Both the position numbers and the translations under genes were made by a program. 64,000 nucleotides of DNA from Sulfuricurvum sp. 17-40-25 (lineage in GTDB: Bacteria > Campylobacterota > Campylobacteria > Campylobacterales > Sulfurimonadaceae). Shown here one piece after another: positions 26,832-36,435 of the stretch (positions within the stretch are counted from its first letter, which is position 1; each line of letters begins with the position of its first letter). The notes beneath the pieces are model-generated. The model was not told the origin of the DNA and did no database searches. It saw only the letters and a list, made by a program, of their open reading frames with translations. The stretch lies in contig NCIJ01000003.1 of assembly GCA_002282015.1 (NCBI GenBank), positions 124,001 to 188,000 on the forward strand, written 5' to 3'.

Positions 26832-28384
26832 TAGTATGTCTCCTGTTGTGAATTCTTAGCTACTGGATTACTAAGATTCGGGATACGAGCTTGTGCTTCC
26901 GGTGTTTGTGCCTTATCGTGCATGAGCTGCACTATGGATTCAACACTGTTGCTTATAGGCTCTAGAATTGGTTTTGGGTAAACACCTAACCAAATCGTAA
27001 TAATGACCAATGGAACCAATGCTATTAGTTCAGTTCGATTTACATCTTTTAAATTTTTATTTTCTTCTTTGGTCACATTTCCAAAAAACATTTTTTTATA
27101 CGCACTAAGCATATAAATAGCACCTACGATAATAGCTGTTCCAGCAACGAGGGTAAATGAATGTGATTGTTTGTAAAACCCAAGAAGACTCAAAAATTCT
27201 CCGACAAAGTTAATGGTCAATGGTAATCCAACAGAGGCCATCATCATGATTCCAAAAATCGTTGCATAACGTGGCATTACGGATGCCAGTCCACCAAATT
27301 CAGACATTAGTTTTGTATGACGGCGATCGTAGATCACCCCTACAAGCAAGAACAATGCACCCGATACGACACCGTGTGCGATCATCAAGAAAATTGATCC
27401 GCTGATACCCTCAACGTTAAGAGCAAACGTACCAAGAACAATGACACCCATATGCGATACCGAACTGTACGCTACGACTTGTTTAATGTCTTCTTGCGCA
27501 TAGGCCACCATTGCCGTATAGACAATCATTATAATCGCGAGTGTCGCAATTGGAAACATAAAGAACACAGACGCATCTGGAAACAATGGAAGTGAAAAAC
27601 GTACAAATGCATACGTACCCATTTTAAGCAAAATAGCCGCAAGGATAACCGAACCGATTGTTGGTGCTTGTCCATGTGCATACGGTAACCATGTGTGAAA
27701 TGGAAACATCGGTACCTTAATCGCAAATCCGATGAAGAAGGCCGCAAACAACCACAGTTGGAAATTAAGAGGAAGGATCAAACGATACCATTCGAGAAGT
27801 GAAAAACTCCACTGCCCTGTTGCTTGATAGTAAAAATACGCCATAAACAGCATACCCACCAACATGACGAGTGAACCGGTGAATGTGTACAAGAAAAACT
27901 TGACGGATGCGTAAATACGAAGTGGTCCGCCCCATGCACCAATGATGTACAACATCGGAATCAATGAAAGTTCCCAAAATACGTAGAAGACAATCGCATC
28001 CAACGCCGCAAAAACACCAACCATCGTCATTTCTAAAAAGAGTAATGTGATGATAAGGTCTTTTACACGACGTGTTTCAGTCAATGATGCAATACCTATC
28101 ATTGTGAAAAAAGTGGATAATACGATGATGAATAATGAAATTCCATCAATACCCACTAAGTAATTAATACCAAAAGCAGCGACAAGCGGTGCCTTTTCCA
28201 TAAACTGCATCCCAGATGTCATTGGATCATAAATATTCCACAACCACAAAGAGAGTAAAAATTCAATAGCAGCAACGGTAATACCATAGGCACGTGCGCT
28301 GTCTTTATGAACGATAAATCCAAGCATTGCTGCCAATGCCGGAAAGAAAATTAAGATCGATAAAATGTGTTCTTGCATCAGCAT
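26831..28384 (-). CDS. nuoM: NADH-quinone oxidoreductase subunit M
   Basis: 517 residues. Antiporter-like membrane subunit. The conserved proton-path segments are present: 'YVFWELSLIPMLYIIGAWGG' (Glu), 'AIKVPMFPFHTWLPYAHGQAPT' (Lys) and 'YSSVSHMGVIVLG' (His). It lies between nuoL (4-bp gap) and nuoN (1-base overlap). Confidence 0.97.
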   Translation of the reverse strand: MLMQEHILSILIFFPALAAMLGFIVHKDSARAYGITVAAIEFLLSLWLWNIYDPMTSGMQFMEKAPLVAAFGINYLVGIDGISLFIIVLSTFFTMIGIASLTETRRVKDLIITLLFLEMTMVGVFAALDAIVFYVFWELSLIPMLYIIGAWGGPLRIYASVKFFLYTFTGSLVMLVGMLFMAYFYYQATGQWSFSLLEWYRLILPLNFQLWLFAAFFIGFAIKVPMFPFHTWLPYAHGQAPTIGSVILAAILLKMGTYAFVRFSLPLFPDASVFFMFPIATLAIIMIVYTAMVAYAQEDIKQVVAYSSVSHMGVIVLGTFALNVEGISGSIFLMIAHGVVSGALFLLVGVIYDRRHTKLMSEFGGLASVMPRYATIFGIMMMASVGLPLTINFVGEFLSLLGFYKQSHSFTLVAGTAIIVGAIYMLSAYKKMFFGNVTKEENKNLKDVNRTELIALVPLVIITIWLGVYPKPILEPISNSVESIVQLMHDKAQTPEAQARIPNLSNPVAKNSQQETY

Positions 28385-28388
28385 CTCC

Positions 28389-30278
28389 TTACATCGCCCG
28401 CATTGTTACTGCGTTGTATCCAACAGTAAATGCGATAGCTAGTACCAATAAAACCACTAAACCAATAACCATCCAGCGTAACATACTTGAAAGGTTACCA
28501 TTTTGCATGGTATGTGTTTTTTCACCTGTACGATAGATGACATTCGCAATTCCGTCCACCGTTGCATCAACGATTTTAAGATCAATTTGTTTCCATGCAA
28601 GCTTTGAGAGCTCACGATACGGCTTGGAAAATAACTCATCATACAGTTTAGGAATATAGTATTGGTTGTACAGCAATTGATACAAAAAGCCTGACTCGAC
28701 TTTTGCATCCACTTTTACCGCTTTAGCGTATTTTTTATACGCATACGCAATAGCCGCGATAACAAATAACTGTGTCCCAATCGTCATGATCCAAAACGTC
28801 GTATGGTTATGGATATGGTATTCGATAGCCGGTAATAGATGAGTAACCATTTCATAATACGGTGTTTTGAAAACCATACCGGCAATCACTGCCAATACTC
28901 CCAATGGCGCCATTGCATACAACATAAAGTTGTACGCTTCATGAGGGTGAATTCCGTGTTCTAGATGTCTTTCATCTCCATGGAAGATCAATGCGACAAG
29001 ACGGAATGAATAAAAGGCGGTCAAACCGGCAGTCGCTAGCAATACACTATATAGAATGTAATGCTGCTCTACAAATGCAACCTCTAAAATAAGATCTTTT
29101 GAGAAAAAACCGGCTAGTGGATAGATACCCGCCAATGCGACCGATGCTAACGTCATAAGGATCCATGTCCACTTCATCGGTTTTTTCAAACCACCCATTT
29201 TAAACGGATCCAACTCATCGTGCATAGCATGCATTACATTACCTGCACCTAGGAACAACAAGGCTTTAAAGAAAGCGTGTGCCATAAGGTGGAACAATGC
29301 TACCCAGTATGCTCCCAAACCTGCGGCAACAAACATATAGCCCAACTGTGACAATGTTGAATACGCAATAATACGCTTCATGTCGCGGTTGACCAATGCC
29401 ATAGTCGCTGCAAACATTGCTACAAATGCACCCAATGAGGCAATAACAGTACCAACCTCTGGAATCAGATCATAAATCGGATTTGCACGAACGACTAAAT
29501 AGACCCCAGCTGTTACCATCGTTGCTGCATGGATCAATGCGGATACAGGTGTAGGACCTTCCATCGCATCTGCAAGCCACGTATGCAATGGAAATTGCGC
29601 TGATTTACCCATTGCCCCGATAAAGAGGAAAATCCCGATCCATGTGATAATCGGCATCGGTAAATTAGCAATTTGAGAAAATACCACGTCATACTGTAAT
29701 GAACCAATATTCCAATAGATAATAAAGATACCGATCAACATTGCCAAGTCAGCAATACGGTTCATAATAAAGGCTTCATTAGCAGCCCATGTAGCTGATT
29801 CTTTATGATACCAAAATCCAATTAGGAGCCATGAACACAATCCAACCCCTTCCCATCCGATAAACAGGCCCAGAAAGTTATCACTCATAACCAAGACCAT
29901 CATTGAAAACACAAAGGCCGAAAGGTACGAGAAAAATCGGTTGAACCCTTTGTCATGATCCATGTATCCGATTGAATATATGTGGACTATGGTTGAGACA
30001 ATACTCACAACCATCATCATAACAACACTGACTTGATCAACCACAAATCCAAACGGTATGTAAAGATCTCCAGAAGCAATCCATGTCATCATCTCAACGT
30101 GAACGGTATGTCCTGCCATTACATAATTAAGTAATATTACACTGCTCACAAATGATGTGAACAACAATCCTGAAGCGACGATTCCCGTTACGCTTGTTTT
30201 AGGAGAAGCCGCAAAAAGTGCAGCAAACAGTGAACCTGTTAACGGCGCAAAAAGTGCGATGTATAAATATATTTCCAT
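28389..30278 (-). CDS. nuoL: NADH-quinone oxidoreductase subunit L
   Basis: 629 residues, the largest antiporter-like subunit, including the C-terminal lateral amphipathic helix that runs along the membrane arm (about residues 500-600). Key segments: 'FIGWEGVGLCSWLLIGFW' (Glu), 'GAMGKSAQFPLHTWLADAMEGPTPVSALIHAATMV' in two parts (Lys and following helix) and 'YSTLSQLGYMFVA'. It is 3 bp from nuoK. Confidence 0.97.
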   Translation of the reverse strand: MEIYLYIALFAPLTGSLFAALFAASPKTSVTGIVASGLLFTSFVSSVILLNYVMAGHTVHVEMMTWIASGDLYIPFGFVVDQVSVVMMMVVSIVSTIVHIYSIGYMDHDKGFNRFFSYLSAFVFSMMVLVMSDNFLGLFIGWEGVGLCSWLLIGFWYHKESATWAANEAFIMNRIADLAMLIGIFIIYWNIGSLQYDVVFSQIANLPMPIITWIGIFLFIGAMGKSAQFPLHTWLADAMEGPTPVSALIHAATMVTAGVYLVVRANPIYDLIPEVGTVIASLGAFVAMFAATMALVNRDMKRIIAYSTLSQLGYMFVAAGLGAYWVALFHLMAHAFFKALLFLGAGNVMHAMHDELDPFKMGGLKKPMKWTWILMTLASVALAGIYPLAGFFSKDLILEVAFVEQHYILYSVLLATAGLTAFYSFRLVALIFHGDERHLEHGIHPHEAYNFMLYAMAPLGVLAVIAGMVFKTPYYEMVTHLLPAIEYHIHNHTTFWIMTIGTQLFVIAAIAYAYKKYAKAVKVDAKVESGFLYQLLYNQYYIPKLYDELFSKPYRELSKLAWKQIDLKIVDATVDGIANVIYRTGEKTHTMQNGNLSSMLRWMVIGLVVLLVLAIAFTVGYNAVTMRAM

Positions 30279-30281
30279 TGC

Positions 30282-30587
30282 TTACCCTCGCATCGATGTC
30301 ATAATATCTAGATCGATCTTGCCTGTACGCTTGTACATAACAATCAATAAACCCAGTCCAACTGCAACTTCAGATGCAGCGATCGCAATAATAAAAAAGG
30401 CAAACATTTGTCCTGTTAAATCATTGTGAAAATGGGCAATGGCTGCAAAACCGATATTCGTTGCATTTAATAATATTTCCGTAGCAAAAAAGAGCATAAG
30501 CAAGTTCTTACGACGCATTACCCCAATCAAACCAATAGCAAATAGTACACTTGAAAGTACTAAGTAGTGCGCTAATGTTATTTCCAT
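30282..30587 (-). CDS. nuoK: NADH-quinone oxidoreductase subunit K
   Basis: 101 residues, three membrane helices. Contains the two conserved membrane glutamates of NuoK in 'LFFATEILLNATNI' and 'IAIAASEVAVGLGLLI', which belong to the E-channel linking quinone reduction to proton pumping. Overlaps nuoJ by one base. Confidence 0.97.
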   Translation of the reverse strand: MEITLAHYLVLSSVLFAIGLIGVMRRKNLLMLFFATEILLNATNIGFAAIAHFHNDLTGQMFAFFIIAIAASEVAVGLGLLIVMYKRTGKIDLDIMTSMRG

Positions 30588-31174
30588 CAGTGTGCTCCTT
30601 CTTGACTGTCTGGCTTAGCTTCATTTGCACCCATTAGTGCAATCTCTTCTTCTGCCATCAACGTCAGTGATTTATCCATCTTTTTACCTGCTAATACAAT
30701 ACCTGCAATCATAGCAACCAATAGCATAACCGCCGCGACTTCAAACGGAACCAAAAACTTGGTAAATAAAATCATCCCGATAGCTTGCGAGTTACCTGAT
30801 GCCGCTTCGAGTGGATATTGCGTTTCCAAATGAGTTGAAATGATAGGTGAAATGAATATAAAGACCACTAATGTAGCGGCTAAGACACCCAAGATAAAAA
30901 TGGTTCTTGGATTTTCACGTTTTTCGACCATCGTACGTGTTGTATCAAAAAACATCATACCAAAAGCATATAATGCCATTACGGCACCTGTATAAACAAT
31001 AATTTGGACTACACCTAAAAAGTCTGCCCCTAGCATAAAGAAAAATGCTGAGATAAAAATCATACCAGCAGCCATCGCTGTTAGTGCGTATAACGCCTGT
31101 GATGTCATCACAGTAATTGTGAACATAGCAATCGTTAATGCCGCAAATAGATAAAAAGCAACTACTTCAAACAT
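30587..31174 (-). CDS. nuoJ: NADH-quinone oxidoreductase subunit J
   Basis: 195 residues, five membrane helices. 'LGVVQIIVYTGAVMALYAFGMMFF' is the conserved third helix with the Tyr and the pi-bulge region. The C-terminal cytoplasmic tail is longer and more acidic than in E. coli. Coupled to nuoK by a one-base overlap. Confidence 0.96.
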   Translation of the reverse strand: MFEVVAFYLFAALTIAMFTITVMTSQALYALTAMAAGMIFISAFFFMLGADFLGVVQIIVYTGAVMALYAFGMMFFDTTRTMVEKRENPRTIFILGVLAATLVVFIFISPIISTHLETQYPLEAASGNSQAIGMILFTKFLVPFEVAAVMLLVAMIAGIVLAGKKMDKSLTLMAEEEIALMGANEAKPDSQEGAH

Positions 31175-31184
31175 TCATGTCTCC

Positions 31185-31805
31185 TTAATAGGCAAGCGGT
31201 GTTTTAGTAACACGCTCGTCCTCATGTGGGGTAATTGCACCAAAACCTGGGTACTCTTTTTGCTGTCCTGCAGTTAAGAAATCAAGAGGGGTGAGCATAT
31301 CGTCTTTGATGACGAAGTGCGCACGCTGCTCAGATGCATTTTCATAACGGTCACCATGTACGATAGCTAGTTCCGGACATACTTCAGCACAGTATCCACA
31401 GAAAATACAACGTCCCAAATTGATGCTGTATTCGGTTACTTCTTTGCGGCTTTCTTCATCTATACGTGTGTCCATACGAATACAGTCAGAAATACAGATC
31501 TTTTCACACAAACCACATCCGATACAACGCTCAAAACCTGATTCCCATAATCGTAATAGTTTGTGAACGGCACGGTAACGTGGCCCGATTGGCAGCTTTT
31601 CTTTCGGATACTGTACCGTGTGAATATCAAATTTGATCATCTCACGCATAACGACCCAAAGACCTACAAAAAGCTCTCCCTTTAGAGAACGCTTTACAAC
31701 TTGTTTAAACTTACCCCATCCTGTTTGTGGATATTCTCCCATATCAACATAGTAATAAGCACTTTGCTCACTTACGTTACGATCTGTAAACGGATCTACG
31801 TGCAT
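31185..31805 (-). CDS. nuoI: NADH-quinone oxidoreductase subunit I
   Basis: 206 residues from the ATG at 31805. Carries two 4Fe-4S clusters (N6a/N6b) in the peripheral arm next to the quinone site: CIGCGLCEKICISDC and CIFCGYCAEVCPE. The ATG at 31805 overlaps the nuoH stop by one base (TAATG), and a longer in-frame reading that begins inside nuoH is rejected. Electrons pass from NuoG through NuoI to NuoB. Confidence 0.97.
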   Translation of the reverse strand: MHVDPFTDRNVSEQSAYYYVDMGEYPQTGWGKFKQVVKRSLKGELFVGLWVVMREMIKFDIHTVQYPKEKLPIGPRYRAVHKLLRLWESGFERCIGCGLCEKICISDCIRMDTRIDEESRKEVTEYSINLGRCIFCGYCAEVCPELAIVHGDRYENASEQRAHFVIKDDMLTPLDFLTAGQQKEYPGFGAITPHEDERVTKTPLAY

Positions 31806-32812
31806 TACATGCCTCCTTGAGTTTGAATCAAAATAACTACACCAGTTACAATAACATTGAGCACCGCGATTGGCATCAATACCTTCCAGCACAACCACAT
31901 CAACTGATCGGGACGAACATCAGGCCATGCCGCTCGTGTCCATAAAAAGAAAAAGAAAAAGAAAGCAACTTTTAAAAGTAATTGCAATGCTCCTGCGATT
32001 GAACCATCACCGTATCCACCCAAAAAGATAAGAGCCATTACAAAAGATATAAAGAACATATTGGCATATTCACCAATGAAAAATAAGCCCCATCTCATTC
32101 CTGAATACTCTGTACCAAATCCATCGATAATCTCATGATCATTCGCTACAAGGTGAAACGGCGTACGTCCTGTTTCTGCAAACGCTGCAATCCAAAACAA
32201 GATGAAAGCAACCGGTTGAGACCATGCAATCCAATGGGTAATTCCAGCAGATTGATAGTTATTGATATCTATCAAAGACAATGAACCAACCATCATCAAT
32301 GGTGCCAATAACGCAAGTCCTGTAATAACCTCATACGAGATAAATACCGCAGCACTACGCGCAGCAGAGATCAATGAAAACTTATTAGCGGATGCCATAC
32401 CGCCAAGCAGTGGTCCATAAAGACCAATTGCCATAACTGCCATGACGTATAAGATACCTACATTGATGTCCGATACGATAGGATGAACCGTGTAACCTAA
32501 AACGGTAAATTCAGGCCAAAATGGAATGGCTGCCGCTGCCATAAACGCTGTAGCTGCTGTTATGACCGGTGCTAATTTAAAAATCGGTTTAACCACGTTT
32601 TGTGGAATAATATCCTCTTTTGTAAATAACTTGATCCCATCTGCTGCTACTTGGAGCAATCCATAAGGGCCAACGTGCATTGGCCCCAAACGACGCTGCA
32701 TAAACGCAAGAATCTTACGCTCGAAGTAGGTTCCAAAACCCGCAAGGGCTGAAAAAACCAATAAGATCACAACAATTTTTACAACTGTTTCGATGATAAA
32801 TGCTAGATCCAT
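31805..32812 (-). CDS. nuoH: NADH-quinone oxidoreductase subunit H
   Basis: 335 residues, about eight membrane helices. The quinone-site loops are recognisable: 'ERKILAFMQRRLGPMHVGPYG' and 'FAETGRTPFHLVANDHEIIDGFGTEYSGM' (quoted in parts), rich in Glu and Arg. It forms the quinone tunnel with NuoB and NuoD. Two bp separate it from nuoG. Confidence 0.97.
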   Translation of the reverse strand: MDLAFIIETVVKIVVILLVFSALAGFGTYFERKILAFMQRRLGPMHVGPYGLLQVAADGIKLFTKEDIIPQNVVKPIFKLAPVITAATAFMAAAAIPFWPEFTVLGYTVHPIVSDINVGILYVMAVMAIGLYGPLLGGMASANKFSLISAARSAAVFISYEVITGLALLAPLMMVGSLSLIDINNYQSAGITHWIAWSQPVAFILFWIAAFAETGRTPFHLVANDHEIIDGFGTEYSGMRWGLFFIGEYANMFFISFVMALIFLGGYGDGSIAGALQLLLKVAFFFFFFLWTRAAWPDVRPDQLMWLCWKVLMPIAVLNVIVTGVVILIQTQGGM

Positions 32813-32814
32813 AC

Positions 32815-35301
32815 TTACACCTTTTGAATTGATACATTTGCAAAACGGTAACCGTCAAACAATGCACCAGAATTGATTTGCGTGTCAAATGTTGGAAGAT
32901 ATGGAATCTCACCCTCGATTTTTCCATCAGCGATCACGTTAACAACGATTTCACCTTGTGCCGTTTTGACACGTACACGATCTCCCTCAATCACCCCATT
33001 AGCACTCATGAAAGCAGTCGAAGCGTACAGTCCGCCTGACTCTTTGAGCTGATGTGCTTTTGCCGTAAATGGCGTAAACTGTAATACTGGATTTGCAAGA
33101 TACACCAGTGCATTGCTCATTGCGTTCTTTTCATCAAACGCTATGACGCTTTCATCTCCATTAATCGATACAGATTGAGTTTTAAGGACGTAACCACGTA
33201 CTTCTACCCCTGCATTCGTGTAGTGGTTTGGCAAGCTGTCAAATTCTACACTTTCAAACCCAGCGTTAACTGGAAGCTGTTTTGTGTAGTTAATGGTCAA
33301 TGATTCATTAAACCCAAGTGCATTCGCAATATCGTTAAGTATGTAACCGCCAAATCCTACTGCTGCATTGGTTGGATTAACACGCTTATCAATACTGGTT
33401 AACGTCCCCTCTTGCTGATTAAGAGCAGGCATATCCAAGTCACCATCACCCAGTGCGCTTAATGTGAAGTTCCCGGTTGTGTTATATCCAATCGTGTAGC
33501 TTCCTGCAGTTGTATCTAGATCACAGATCAATGCTGCTCCTAAGGTATTAGAGAGATTAGGAATCATCGTTACATTAAAAGCTGTGTATTTTTCAATCAA
33601 AGCAACAAGACGAGCACAATTGTCAGCATTTGGATGGCTGTACAAATCAGGGCCTACCATCAATGCAAATTTCTCTTTTTTAGCCAAATACTTCGTCAAT
33701 GTATCTGCAAAACCAGCCGGTGCATTCAAAAGATCATAAAGACGGTTATCGTCTACTTCTACTTCTTTGGATACTTTTTTCTTAACTGTTTTTGTGACTT
33801 CTTCACTCACTTCTTCTTCAATGCCGGTTTCTTCGTTTAGAACTTTTTTCACAACCGTTTCAGTTACTTTCTCATCGATTGTTTCTTCTATAGTGACTGT
33901 TTTAGTCGAATGAAAAGTTGCCAGGTAGTCAACGATTTGAGATGGCATTGCCGTTTTGTCACCAAACAAATCTAGCATCAAATACAATGCTGCTTCTTCC
34001 ATCATTGCGGCATGATTAAACTGCGTCACATTTTTAGACATATCATTGATAACAGGATCATTGATTGGGTGGAAATAAAGCCCAGCCCCTTTGTTCATCG
34101 AAATCGCATTGTTCATCGCAAAGCGGGCATTTGGATTATCAGTTTTCAATGCACTCCCGATTGAAACTACAAAATCACTGTCATGGACTTCTTTTAAGTT
34201 CCCGCTGTAAAGTGATTGACCACTAATTGCGCTGTAAGAATTTAAAAATGATTTAAAGATTCTTGCTTCTTCATTGATCAAACGGTAACCGAATTTTTCT
34301 TTGAGGCGCTGTAGGATCATTGCCTCTTCATTCGTGATGGTTGATGTGAAGCTAATCGTATCTGCTTTTTTAAACGCTGCGATTGCCGCGTTAAATTGTC
34401 CTGCATCTTTAGTTACATCGCTGTTTTGGAAATCGTACCCGTAACGTCCAGATCCGCATAATGAAACATAGTTCCATTCGTTCTTAACACGATAGATTTT
34501 ATCCTCAGGATCTTCAACGCTCGTATGCTTGATATCGTAACTGATTTGACACCCTGCACTACAGTGAGTACATGTGGCAGGAACTTGGTGAAGCTCCCAC
34601 GCATTTGATGTGTATTGAAAATCAGTACTGACCAAAGCGCCTACCGGACAAACAGAAGTACACTCCCCACAGTTTGTACAATCAAGTGTAGTGCCTGCAT
34701 TTGGTGCAATCAAAGATTTATTGAGTTTATTCCACATTGCGTAGGCATCTTTTGGCATTGACTCTTTGAGCGCTGGATCAATAGCATCACCACCACGTGC
34801 AACTGTTGAAAGTGCGCCATCTCCGATCATGTCTTTACAGACCGTAATACAGCGCTCACACATAATACACAGTGCCGGATCGTATTTAATCAAGCCCCAA
34901 TCTTGTACTGGTTTGAAGGTATCAGGAATGGAATAGGATTGTGAATCAACCCCTAGTTCTAACGTATAGTTTTGTAGCTCACATTCACCTGACTGATCGC
35001 ACACACCGCACTCTAATGGATGATTTACATCATAAACTTCCATAATCGCACGTTTTTCGTCTTCGATAGTGGATGTAGTCGTGACAACATTCATCCCCTC
35101 TTTTGCTTTTGCATTACAGGCATAGACTTGTTTTCCATCCGCTTCTACTAAACATATACGACATGCCAACGTTGGCGAACAGCGTGACAGGTAACAAATA
35201 GCAGGAATAAAAACTCCATTGGCACGCGCCGCATTTAGGATAAACTCACCCTCTTGCGTTTGAACCGCTTTTCCGTCTATCGTTATTGTTATTTCATTCA
35301 T
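32815..35301 (-). CDS. nuoG: NADH-quinone oxidoreductase subunit G
   Basis: 828 residues. N-terminal 2Fe-2S domain (Cys pattern around residues 36-62), the His/Cys cluster HPLECGVCDQSGEC, two 4Fe-4S motifs (CIMCERCITVC; CTNCGECTSVC), then the start of a molybdopterin-oxidoreductase-like domain with a further CTHCSAGC cluster. That domain has lost its cofactor role in complex I. An unusual Lys/Glu/Val/Thr-rich repetitive insert of about 54 residues (466-519) interrupts it. In Campylobacterota NuoG is the entry subunit because NuoE and NuoF are absent; the electron donor may be a flavodoxin or ferredoxin rather than NADH (literature on Helicobacter and Campylobacter). Confidence 0.96.
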   Translation of the reverse strand: MNEITITIDGKAVQTQEGEFILNAARANGVFIPAICYLSRCSPTLACRICLVEADGKQVYACNAKAKEGMNVVTTTSTIEDEKRAIMEVYDVNHPLECGVCDQSGECELQNYTLELGVDSQSYSIPDTFKPVQDWGLIKYDPALCIMCERCITVCKDMIGDGALSTVARGGDAIDPALKESMPKDAYAMWNKLNKSLIAPNAGTTLDCTNCGECTSVCPVGALVSTDFQYTSNAWELHQVPATCTHCSAGCQISYDIKHTSVEDPEDKIYRVKNEWNYVSLCGSGRYGYDFQNSDVTKDAGQFNAAIAAFKKADTISFTSTITNEEAMILQRLKEKFGYRLINEEARIFKSFLNSYSAISGQSLYSGNLKEVHDSDFVVSIGSALKTDNPNARFAMNNAISMNKGAGLYFHPINDPVINDMSKNVTQFNHAAMMEEAALYLMLDLFGDKTAMPSQIVDYLATFHSTKTVTIEETIDEKVTETVVKKVLNEETGIEEEVSEEVTKTVKKKVSKEVEVDDNRLYDLLNAPAGFADTLTKYLAKKEKFALMVGPDLYSHPNADNCARLVALIEKYTAFNVTMIPNLSNTLGAALICDLDTTAGSYTIGYNTTGNFTLSALGDGDLDMPALNQQEGTLTSIDKRVNPTNAAVGFGGYILNDIANALGFNESLTINYTKQLPVNAGFESVEFDSLPNHYTNAGVEVRGYVLKTQSVSINGDESVIAFDEKNAMSNALVYLANPVLQFTPFTAKAHQLKESGGLYASTAFMSANGVIEGDRVRVKTAQGEIVVNVIADGKIEGEIPYLPTFDTQINSGALFDGYRFANVSIQKV

Positions 35302-35304
35302 AAT

Positions 35305-36198
35305 TCAACTACCCACCCTCATAAGTTTAATTTTTTCAAAGCGATACCCACAATTGGACTCTTCATTAAGTACATTCAGGGCAATTGTCCCCTTAAGTGT
35401 CTCATCAACCACAAACGTTTTAGTACCCTCATACCCATCAATAGTAACAAGCTCACCGCTATTCAAACGTGCTGCAATCGCAAATTGCGCTGAACCGCGA
35501 AGCGTATCGTTATCGGATTGTTTATTGGGATAACATTGATAAACAATAGTTCCGTTGTATTGCGGTAACGGTGAAACAGGATCAAGAACACCCTTTTTCC
35601 TGACATCCAACATCTCAACACTATTACCATCACTGTACTTTGGAGCGATAACCACCGAAAAAGTAGTGACGCTATCTATAACTCCGCATATTTTTGCGAT
35701 ATTAGAACTATTTTTATGATTGAAGAGATCCAAGCCAACTACTAAGGTTTTTTGATGGCTCACAGCAGCTGTCTCAAAAATTGATCTAAATTCTTCATCA
35801 CCAACATTGGACTCAGCGCACAAATATCCCTCATCCAAGTCGTCCAAAAATTGTTGCACAACATCACTTGTCTCACACCCATCCAACAGTGTTTTAGCCA
35901 ACATCGCCACAACACCCTCTTCTGAACCTGCTTCATACTTAACCATCTGCGTAATAATGCCATCCATCAACACATCCTCAAGAGGGTGCATATAGATAAC
36001 TTTTGCACCATTATTACTAGCACTTACAACAGCATCGTAAACTGCCTCATTATCGCAACTTACTCTTCCGCCCAAAACAATAATCATATCGCTTTGCGCA
36101 ATAGCATCACAAGAGCCACTAAAGCCACTTTTACCACCCATACTACTATAGGAAGCTATAAAAGATTGATAAGCCAGCGTCTCTTGATTCACCATCAA
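35305..36198 (-). CDS. NuoF-position protein (HP1265/Cj1574-type), NuoG-like paralogue
   Basis: 297 residues. It stands where nuoF would be but has no FMN- or NADH-binding motif and no 4Fe-4S cysteines. Instead it aligns by eye with the molybdopterin-like half of the adjacent NuoG: 'SFIASYSSMGGKSGFSG' versus 'SFLNSYSAISGQSLYSG', then 'SDMIIVLGG....DN' versus 'SDFVVSIGS....DN', and 'GAKVIYMHPLED' versus 'GAGLYFHPIND', followed by 'VVGLDLFNHKNSSN' versus 'MVGPDLYSHPNADN'. It is thus probably a duplicated and trimmed NuoG domain acting as an adaptor. It overlaps the preceding 76-residue gene by 4 nt. Confidence 0.85.
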   Translation of the reverse strand: MMVNQETLAYQSFIASYSSMGGKSGFSGSCDAIAQSDMIIVLGGRVSCDNEAVYDAVVSASNNGAKVIYMHPLEDVLMDGIITQMVKYEAGSEEGVVAMLAKTLLDGCETSDVVQQFLDDLDEGYLCAESNVGDEEFRSIFETAAVSHQKTLVVGLDLFNHKNSSNIAKICGVIDSVTTFSVVIAPKYSDGNSVEMLDVRKKGVLDPVSPLPQYNGTIVYQCYPNKQSDNDTLRGSAQFAIAARLNSGELVTIDGYEGTKTFVVDETLKGTIALNVLNEESNCGYRFEKIKLMRVGS

Positions 36199-36425
36199 TC
36201 CTTACTTTTGACCACTATGGTCCAGTCCGCTTCGTTAAATTTTAACGAATTCATTAGCTCGAAGCCTTGTTCTTTTACCAAGTCGGCACTTTTTTGAATC
36301 GGTGTAAAATCACCAATTTCGAATAAAAAAATCAACACTTCTTTCGTTGATGTCTCTTCTTTCATAATCTCACCCATACGGTCGTAAAAAGCACCTTTAA
36401 GGTGACGTAAATCATAACGTTTCAT
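36195..36425 (-). CDS. NuoE-position protein (HP1264/Cj1575-type)
   Basis: 76 residues. Occupies the nuoE position but lacks the NuoE thioredoxin-like fold and its four cluster cysteines; in fact it contains no Cys. A small alpha/beta sequence (RYDLRHLKGAFYDR, then VLIFLFEIGDF, ending FNEADWTIVVKS) matches what I recall of HP1264 of H. pylori, a subunit implicated in the alternative electron input of the Campylobacterota enzyme. It overlaps the next gene by 4 nt. Confidence 0.85.
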   Translation of the reverse strand: MKRYDLRHLKGAFYDRMGEIMKEETSTKEVLIFLFEIGDFTPIQKSADLVKEQGFELMNSLKFNEADWTIVVKSKD

Positions 36426-36435
36426 AAGTCTCCTT

